64,000 nt of DNA from Lepisosteus oculatus (taxonomy: Eukaryota; Chordata; Actinopteri; Semionotiformes; Lepisosteidae). The translations under genes were made by a program, and so were the position numbers. The notes below the pieces were generated by a model. That model was not told where the DNA came from. It ran no database searches and saw only the letters and a program-made list of their open reading frames with translations. The stretch spans positions 14,997,817-15,061,816 of the forward strand of contig NC_090699.1 of assembly GCF_040954835.1 (NCBI RefSeq). The letters run 5' to 3'. Positions 56,643-64,000 of the stretch are shown in pieces (position 1 is the stretch's first letter; each line of letters opens with the position of its first letter).

Positions 56643-56910
56643 ATGAGCTCAGCCATCAAGGACCACATCATCCACAGCCTGAAGAGTCTGGATTCAGACA
56701 GGTTGAAGAGATTTAAGGACAAGCTCATTGACATGGGAGGAGGAGGCAAGTTCCCTAGAGCAGAAGCAATCAACTATGATGCCATAGAGCTGGCAACACG
56801 TCTGATTGCTGTCTATCAGGAACACGGCGCTGTTAAAAAGACAATTACAATTCTGCATGGCATTCACGAAAACAAAGTCGCTTCAGATCTGGAAAGCAAG
56901 ATAGAATGTG
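56643..56910 (+). CDS. Gene E exon: pyrin (PYD) domain
   Basis: As gene C except for one Arg-to-His change in the last helix region; same length and donor. Confidence 0.87.
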
Positions 56911-59900
56911 GTAAGTTCTAAAGGTGATTCTTTTAAAATCAGACTCTTTTTTTGGTGTTTTACTTCACAGAATAGTTAAAAGCTTGTGTTGTTGTTCTTC
57001 TCTTTCTTAAAGAGAGGTTTCCTTTTCAGATCTATATTGAATGTCTCATCACAGTAAAAGAGGTTAAATATACAGTAGCTGCTCATTATTAGAGTATACT
57101 GATAGAAATGGAGGATGTCATAACAAATAAGGGGACCTTATCTTTACTAAAGCTATGTATTCTGTTTTTAAAAACAAGCAAAATGCTTCATAAAACAAGT
57201 GTCTCTACACAGTTGTAAATGAAAGGTCAGGAAAGGGTCAAACCCTGATCTCACCCACTGACACCTTCCCATGTATGCACTTCATGAGCCTGTGTGACTC
57301 TCCTCCCTCCTGCACGAAGTCATTGTGCTTCAGCAGCTTCCTGGCTCATCCAGACACACAGGTTGCCATTCTGACAGCCACTGGCAAGTTCAGAAAACAA
57401 GTTGAGATCAGGCCCCTACTCAGAACAGAAACTTGAGTCACTCATTGTGACTTTATTCTAGTTCTGGAGTTCTGTATGCACATTATCTACATATCGTGAT
57501 ATACTGTATATGTGCACTGTATTGTACCGTGATCTATGCATGAAAGAAAAACAAATGAAAAGTGTTCATTTATATTTTATAAATACACCTCTGCAATGAT
57601 ACTGACTGTACCGCAGTAGGTCAGAAAGATCATGAAATCTGCTGGGTGGCAGCTGAGTGCTGGAGTCTGGTTGTGAGAGTGTGGAGCTCCGTACTGTTAC
57701 TGCAGTCATCAGTGTTTCACCCGTACTGACATTTTCCTTCATTGTCATTGACAGATGACTCTTCTGATGAGGACGAGGATGATGATGAAGATGAGGATGA
57801 GGACGGTGAGTATTTATCATTTATTTAACATTTTCAATATTTCAGAAGAGCTGCCATCTTGTCTGAACCTGCCATCCTCTCACAATGTTTTTTTGATAAT
57901 GAAGAACAGAGAACAGAGAGAACAAAACAATTTTCTGATCTTATCCTTCATTCCTGAGACTCTCAGCTTTAGACTACTTTGAAAAAACCTTTACCAGTAA
58001 CACAATACCTATTAAATCTCTATCCTCTGTTTTCCTTTGCCTGCAGATGACTTTGTTGGAGCCTTAGCTAAGTAACTTGAGTGTTTTTGGTTTGTGCAGA
58101 TTGTAAAACTGCTGCTATATTTATTAATGCCTATAAGGCTGAATATGCAGGCATCTGTTTCCTGTAGTGGACATGAATTGTTGGGTACTGTACACAGTTA
58201 TGGTCAGAGCGTTGTTGGCATTGCTGACTTGCAGCGCTGAGGCCCTGGGTTCACTTCCGGATTGGGAGTGCTGTCTGTGTGGAGTTGACATGTTCTCCCC
58301 GTGTTGTTTCTGCAGCTGCTCTTATTTCCTCTGATAATCCAAAGACATGCTGACAGGTTAACTGGCTCCTGGGAAATCTGGCCCTGGTGTGAGTCTGTCT
58401 GTGTGTCTTGTAATGGACTGGCATCCTGTGCAGGGTGTATCCTTGTGCCTGTTGCTTTCTGGGATAGGCTCTGACTTCCCTGTAGCCCATAAAGTGGTTA
58501 GAACATGGATGGACGGGTGAATAGATGCACACGAGCCCTGTTTTCAGTCTCACTGGCATCTTGTACAACAGCTCTTCTCTATGACTTTGACATAAACCTG
58601 GGCCTTCATACCTGTTCTGTTTCTGATTTGATCTTAACAAAGCCCTTTGTTTCAGGGAAGAGAAAGAGCTATCTCAAGGCAAGTTAAAAAACCAATAAGT
58701 GGGTTCATCTCTAAAACCTCAATGGTCACAAAAGTTGCTGCATTTCATTTCCTCTTAAATAAGAACGACTCATTACCAATCAACTGGTAGAACCTGCAGG
58801 ACCAAGATAATGAGAAGGAATCTGCTCCTCATGGGATGAGCTTGTAAGGGATAATGAAAGTAAAATACATTCACACCTTCATGCCAGATACATGAGAACA
58901 TAAGAAAGTGTGCAAAGAAGCGTGAGGCCACTTAGTCCATTTTGCTCATTTGGTTTTTAGTTTGAAAAACTATACAGTACTTCCTGTTCCTGATTCTCAT
59001 GAGAGGTTTACATTTCGGGGGCAGACTGTGTAATTTTGCAGTGAACAGTGGATTTTGTTGCTTTCACTCACACACTTGTGAGACTGTTGCCTCATTAACA
59101 CTTGTTTTGAGATTTCCTTTTCCCCTCTGATATTTTGCTAGAGAATTGACTGCACTCGTGACAACAGTGGTGGTAGTAGTGACAGCTGCAGTGATAGTAG
59201 TGACTGCAGTAAAGTAGTGACAGTAGTATTAGAGGGAATGACAGTGGTAGTAATAGTAGTGACAGCAGAATTGGTGGTAGTTTCAGTGGTAGTGACTGCA
59301 CTAAAATAGTGACAGTAGTGGTACAAGTAGTGACAGTAGTAGTGGTAGTAATGACAGTGGTATTGACAGCAGTAGTGACAACAATACTTACTGCAGTAGC
59401 GGCTGCAGTAGTGACTGCAGTACAGTTGTAGTGCAGTAGTAGTAGTAATGACATTAGTAGTGATTGCAGTAGTGCTGTCAAACTTTCATCATAAAAAAAA
59501 TTCAAAGATACTGCAGGTCTTGATCTACAATAAATGTTTGCAAGGATGATGTATGTGCAGCCGGCCTTTTGTGTGCACTAAAGAATCCAGGAGGATCACA
59601 CAAAAAATCATCAGTGCTATTACTGATTTCAGCACTGATATATTTTATCAAGCTTTTTATTTTCCTTTTTTTGACATGTTTTTTTATTTGCATTGACAGA
59701 AGAGACTTCTAAAGAGATGGGTAAGTTTTAAATATTTTTAGTAACAAGAGAAGGAATATTTTCAATATTGGAAACCTTAATACACCTTAAGATGTTCCTT
59801 AAGATATGTCTTAATACACATCTGCACTATGCACGTTTTACCTAGTGTACCATTTTTTTGGTCTCACTACTACATATTTATTTTCCAGAAAATATATGTC

Positions 59901-60999
59901 ATCCCTGTTGTCTACATTGTTTAGTGTTGTCTGTTGTACTGTGCATGTCCCGAGAGATCAGCGCGATTAAGAATTCCAATGTACGTCTACATACAGTATG
60001 GCAATATACTACTCTACTCTCCCTCTCCTCCAAAAAAAAGGATTAGAGAAGTGTGCATTATATATTACAGTGCACCTAACATAATATTTTATGTAATGCT
60101 TGAACATTTCCAATCAGAATTGTCATGCAATGTATTACCTTTCCATGCCTTAAACAGTTTTGAAACAAGCATGAAGTGAATTCAGTAGAACTACAGTATT
60201 TGATTTGAATCATCCTATTCCTCTGTAGAGAAAGCAGTGAATAGGTCTGTATTGCGGAAGTAGGAGTTAAACCTGTCTGACTTTTGTGTTTTACCCACAG
60301 ATGAGCTTTTAAAACAACTGCGTAAGTACTCTGTCTGTGTGTGTCTTTGTGTTTTAACAGTAATGTTTCTACCAATGAAAGTACTGATGTTTAGACAGAC
60401 AGATGCTACAGTAGTGTCTTTTGGACTCATATGTGCAGGTCTGCTTCTACAACACTGAAAGCTGTGACAATAACATAACCCAAGCAGTCTAGCATTCAAA
60501 CTGTATGTACATTAAACAAGAATCTTAGTTTTAATTAATATTAAAATCCATCCAACCCATGCTTTCCTTTATTTTGCCTGCAGGCCGGCTTGCTGTGGAG
60601 CTGGGTGAGTAGCCTATGTGTGCTGTTCTACCCTAAAATTTCTACTGAACTTCATTTACATGACTCCTGAAAGAGCAGACTAACTGGACAGAGTGCAGTC
60701 AGTGCTGGAAGGGAGCAATGTTAGCCACAGCTCCACCTTGTCAGCCTTATTACCAGCTCACAAGTCAGAAAATTATTAAAATAAGCAGATGTTGGTGTTT
60801 TGGGATGATTATATGCATACAATTAAAATGATCTAAAATTACCATGTAAGTGGTATGATGAGCAGAGTCAACATCTGTAAATAATCAGAACAAGATCAGA
60901 TCCACACCAGAGATTCCTCTGCTGAGTGAAAAATTAATCAACTACACATAAATTACTTTTATTCAGTAAATATATTCTGAATAATAATAATAATAATAA

Positions 61000-61030
<31 letters not shown>

Positions 61031-64000
61031 AAGAAGAAATATTTTTAATGTTATATAATAATAATTACCTAAAAATAAAAAAATGCTTTATTTCCACTAT
61101 ACTAATATACCACAGTTATTTACATTGAAGAAAAAAACAAAGCAGACAAAAAAAAACAGTAAGAATCTCCCAGATTATACACTACCTGACAATCAAGAAT
61201 ATAGATTCTTCAGTACTAGTTAACCGTCTGTGTTGGTCTTCTTCATAATTTCAAGTAATAATACAGAGATCACTACTGCCATGACAACAGTATTATTGCA
61301 ATGTTGCAGAGCTGTAGTTACAGTAGCAGGAACAGGTGTTGGGACAATAGTAATGCAGTAGTGACAGCAGTATTCACAGTAATAGTGACAGCAGTGACTG
61401 CAGTAATAAACGTAGTAGAGACTGTAGCAGTACAGTATATAGTGGTAGTAGTGCCAGCAGTAGTAACTGCAAAAGTGACAGTAAAGTCATTATTAGTGAC
61501 AGTTGTAGGGGATTTTGTGATTTTACTGGGAGAATCATTAATTGTAGCAGTAATCATGCGGTAGTTCGTTATGGCTTTTAGAAAATCAATCGTCAGAACA
61601 ACTAACAACGCACAGACACGGATTTGATGCACGAAACACATTTATTAAACATAAATTGTGCACCAAACATATATCAGTCTGCATGGATACAGGCGGCAGA
61701 CCTTACTGTGAGGGTTATCAATATACAAGGTACACAATCTCAAAGAGATGCAAACACAAAGAGATACAGAACAGAGCATATATTTTAATACTGTATATCG
61801 TTCGGCTATACCAAATCGCTAGTCAGTGTCATTACCCACTGTTATACTAGACTCGGAAGTACAGCAGAAGCAACAGTAGGATCTACAGTAGTAGTGCAGT
61901 GGTGGCAGTACTGACAGCAGTGGTTTGTGCCTGTACCCTTTGCATCTCAGAGCTGAGCATCAGTTCAAGATAAGATCAGTGTTTACAGGTTGCACGTGAT
62001 TTGAGCTAATGAAAGTGAGCTCACTGCCATCTCAATCTCTCAATCTCCCAGTTCTCTGATACCCTTTTTCTTATTGTTATAGAAAGATGCAGACCTGGAG
62101 GTAAGGAAAATATGTCCTGTTACGTAGTTCCAATACCTCAGTTGGATGTGTTCCACTAAGTGTATACCTGTATACTTAATACATATTTCTATAGATGCTG
62201 CATGGATTTGGATGTAATGCAATTATTGGATTTCATATTAGAAAATGTCTGCGTTTTATTTTTCCCTTAAATTCCAGAGATTTTCTTCTCCGCTGTGACA
62301 TCAGTGGCTGTCCTAGTAAATAGGCTTCTCAGATTCTGCTTCTTTGTCTGCTGTAACGATTTGATAAAGCACTCTCACTGACATGCAAACAGCATCAATA
62401 TGGTTGTTTCTGTTCAAGTCAAAAGTGGTAGGAGTTTCTGAAATATCCCCACCTGGTGGGGCAGGTTTACTGTCCCAGGAGTCTGAATGATCCTCTAGAT
62501 CTCATCTCCCCAAATAAAAGAGTGAGCATCACTCTTCCTGATATTTGCTAGGCAGCTCTTTTTCATTAATAAATAAATAATCCTTACACATATAGAGGCT
62601 TTTTAGGACACTGCACTCAAAGCTCTTCACAGATAACAGGGACTCCCCTCCACCAGCACCAATGCGCAGCCCCACCTGGATGATGCAACAGCAGCCATAG
62701 AGTGATGAAGCCAGTTCAGAGACGGGGATAATTAGGAAGCCATGACTGGTAAAGGCCAGGGGGAAATTTGGCGGGGACATCAGGGTAACACCTCTACTCT
62801 TTTCGAAAAACACCCTGGGATTTTTAATGACCACATACAGTATAGTCTGGACCTCAGTTTTACTAAGACTGAAGCTTTTATACAGTACAGTCCCCATTGT
62901 GTATGTCTATTGATGTCACATTTTCAAGTCTGTCTGTAGCATGTTTTTCCTGGGAGTCAGGTCTGCTCTTTCTATGGAGGCACCTACTCCTCCAGCTTGT
63001 TGTTTTTTCAGAAGGAGCTCTCTGAAGCAAGACCTTGAAGTCAGGATCCTGCTTGTATACTGAGGTCATAGCCCTCCTCACAGGAGTCTGAGCCCTTTCT
63101 CTGTTCCAGAGCTTCTGACTGTGAAGCACTGAGGCAGAGCTGTGGCTCAGGGACAGAGAGCAGTTCAAACTCCACTGTGGGAGGAGCAGCATCACACAGC
63201 ACTGTCTCCAGCTGGACACACCCCTGACACACAAGATCACCCTGCTGCACACCTGATCTCAACACAGACAGCAGTGAGACACACCTGTTCACACACCTGA
63301 TCTCAACACAGACAGCAGTGAAGACAATCTTATTTTATTTCCAGCTGCAAACTGATATAAAATTTGTTACAGTTTTTTTTCTTTTACTATCATTCCTTTC
63401 TCTTTACAGAATTTGAGAGGGCACGCAGGAATGCAGGTGAGACTGTTTGCTTTCTCAAGCATTCGTCAATCTCATTAAAATACACAAAGTACAGGTTCAG
63501 TGCCCAGGGATTACTTAACACTGTTCATCCACAGATCTTCTCATTCGTCTCCTTTCTTGTCCATAGTGGACGTGACTCTGGACCCTAGAACAGCTCATCC
63601 CCGTCTCATTGTGTCTAGGAATGGGAAACAAGTCAGACATGGTGACATACGACAGGATCTCCCGGACAATCCAGAGAGATTTACTTCCTGTGTCAATGTC
63701 CTGGGAAAGGATGGGATCACCTCAGGTCGACACTACTGGGAGGTGAAGGTTGGAAAGAAGACTGAGTGGGATTTAGGAGTTGTCAGAGAGTCTATCAAAA
63801 GGAAGGGGCAGATCACACTGAGTCCTGAGGATGGGTTCTGGATGGTGTGGTTGAGGGATGGAAGTTACAAAGCAATCACAACCCCTTCTGTCAAGCTACC
63901 CCTGACCATGAAGCCCCGGAAGGTGGGGGTGTATGTGGATTATGAGGGGGGGCAGGTCTCCTTTTACAATGTGGAGGAGGAGTCTCATATTTATACGTTC
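56643..64000 (+). CDS. Gene E: PYD-acidic-heptad-B30.2 protein, 3' end beyond window
   Basis: Exons are 56643-56910 (PYD), 57755-57805 (acidic), 58656-58682 (GKRKSYLKA), 59700-59720 (EETSKEM), 60301-60321 (DELLKQL), 60584-60604 (RRLAVEL), 62083-62100 (ERCRPG), 63410-63436 (EFERARRNA) and 63567 onward (B30.2, cut by the window edge after SHIYTF). Alternative terminal exons are at 58047-58075 and 62278-62381, with AATAAA at 62513-62518. It is a twin of gene C at exon and intron level, with one PYD residue change (His for Arg in ITILHGI). Function is as for C. Near-identity means an assembly duplicate must be excluded, but distinct 5' flanks and the flipped palindrome loop argue for two loci or two haplotypes. 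Confidence 0.75.
57755..57805 (+). CDS. Gene E acidic exon
   Basis: A 51-bp phase 1-1 exon, same as in C. Confidence 0.75.
58047..58075 (+). CDS. Gene E alternative terminal exon (PYD-only isoform candidate)
   Basis: DDFVGALAK then TAA, acceptor cctgcag; same as in C. Confidence 0.42.
58199..58514 (+). mobile_element. SINE, gene E intron
   Basis: Duplicate of the gene C SINE. Confidence 0.7.
59154..59474. repeat. GTAGTGACA-type array, gene E
   Basis: Twin of 35470-35790. A second array is at 61304-61564. Confidence 0.85.
62278..62381 (+). CDS. Gene E alternative hydrophobic terminal exon
   Basis: Same as 38594-38697 in gene C, AATAAA at 62513-62518. Confidence 0.52.
63567..64000 (+). CDS. 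Gene E exon: PRY-SPRY (B30.2) domain, partial at window end
   Basis: Acceptor tccatag, VDVTLDPRTAHPRLIVS start, GKKTEW and SPEDGFWMVW loops as in C. The window ends inside the exon, after the EEESHIYTF region. Confidence 0.88.

Noticed and set aside
62529-62897. 122-aa minus-strand ORF (also 38845-39213) and 124-aa ORF 62878-63252
   Set aside because: Intronic, no domain or splice support, identical in C and E simply because the whole block is duplicated; absent from A and broken in B.

Overview
The window looks like genomic DNA of a ray-finned fish. It is intron-rich and AT-leaning, and it is full of L2-type LINEs, Penelope-like elements, Gypsy-type LTR fragments, tRNA-type SINEs and simple repeats. 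The species cannot be fixed from sequence alone. There are no RNA genes, CRISPR arrays or operons.

The backbone is a head-to-tail, all-plus-strand tandem array of one immune-type gene family. Each complete copy encodes an N-terminal pyrin (PYD/DAPIN) domain, a 16-17 residue acidic exon, a run of tiny symmetric phase-1 exons of 18, 21 or 27 bp that spell a short heptad/coiled linker, and a C-terminal PRY-SPRY (B30.2) exon. The mini-exon linker and the VDVTLDP start of B30.2 are butyrophilin/TRIM-like, but no RING, B-box, NACHT or CARD is visible. Copies: relic 0 (1-1500, exons lost); gene A (6442-15078); gene B (20429-30703); gene C (32959-40424); pseudogene D (about 42268-52447, broken PYD, B30.2 deleted); gene E (56643 to beyond 64000, truncated by the window edge). 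Predicted full proteins are about 324-331 aa.

Two extra conserved exons suggest shorter isoforms. One is a stop-containing exon after the acidic exon (DDFxGAxAx then stop; A, C, E), which would give a PYD-only product. The other is a hydrophobic, Cys/Phe-rich terminal exon with its own AATAAA (A twice, C, E; broken in B), which would give a PYD-linker protein without B30.2. Between paralogs the B30.2 framework is nearly constant, while two short segments predicted to be surface loops differ, as expected for ligand-recognition diversification.

The array is young and active. C and E are near-identical over at least 8.48 kb. E shares its distal upstream region with B instead. A 2170-bp block containing LINE sequence is triplicated inside D. 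C and E share a small Penelope-derived palindrome whose 7-base loop is inverted between them, and B keeps the empty insertion site. Introns carry degenerate GTAGTGACA arrays, a 43/45-bp minisatellite before the penultimate exon, and several solo-LTR-like insertions with TG...CA ends, some with perfect target-site duplications.

Function is inferred only from domains: PYD normally recruits ASC or other PYD proteins through homotypic contacts, and B30.2 normally binds a protein or small ligand, so these are candidate inflammasome sensors or regulators acting in the cytosol. No expression or splice data are available here.
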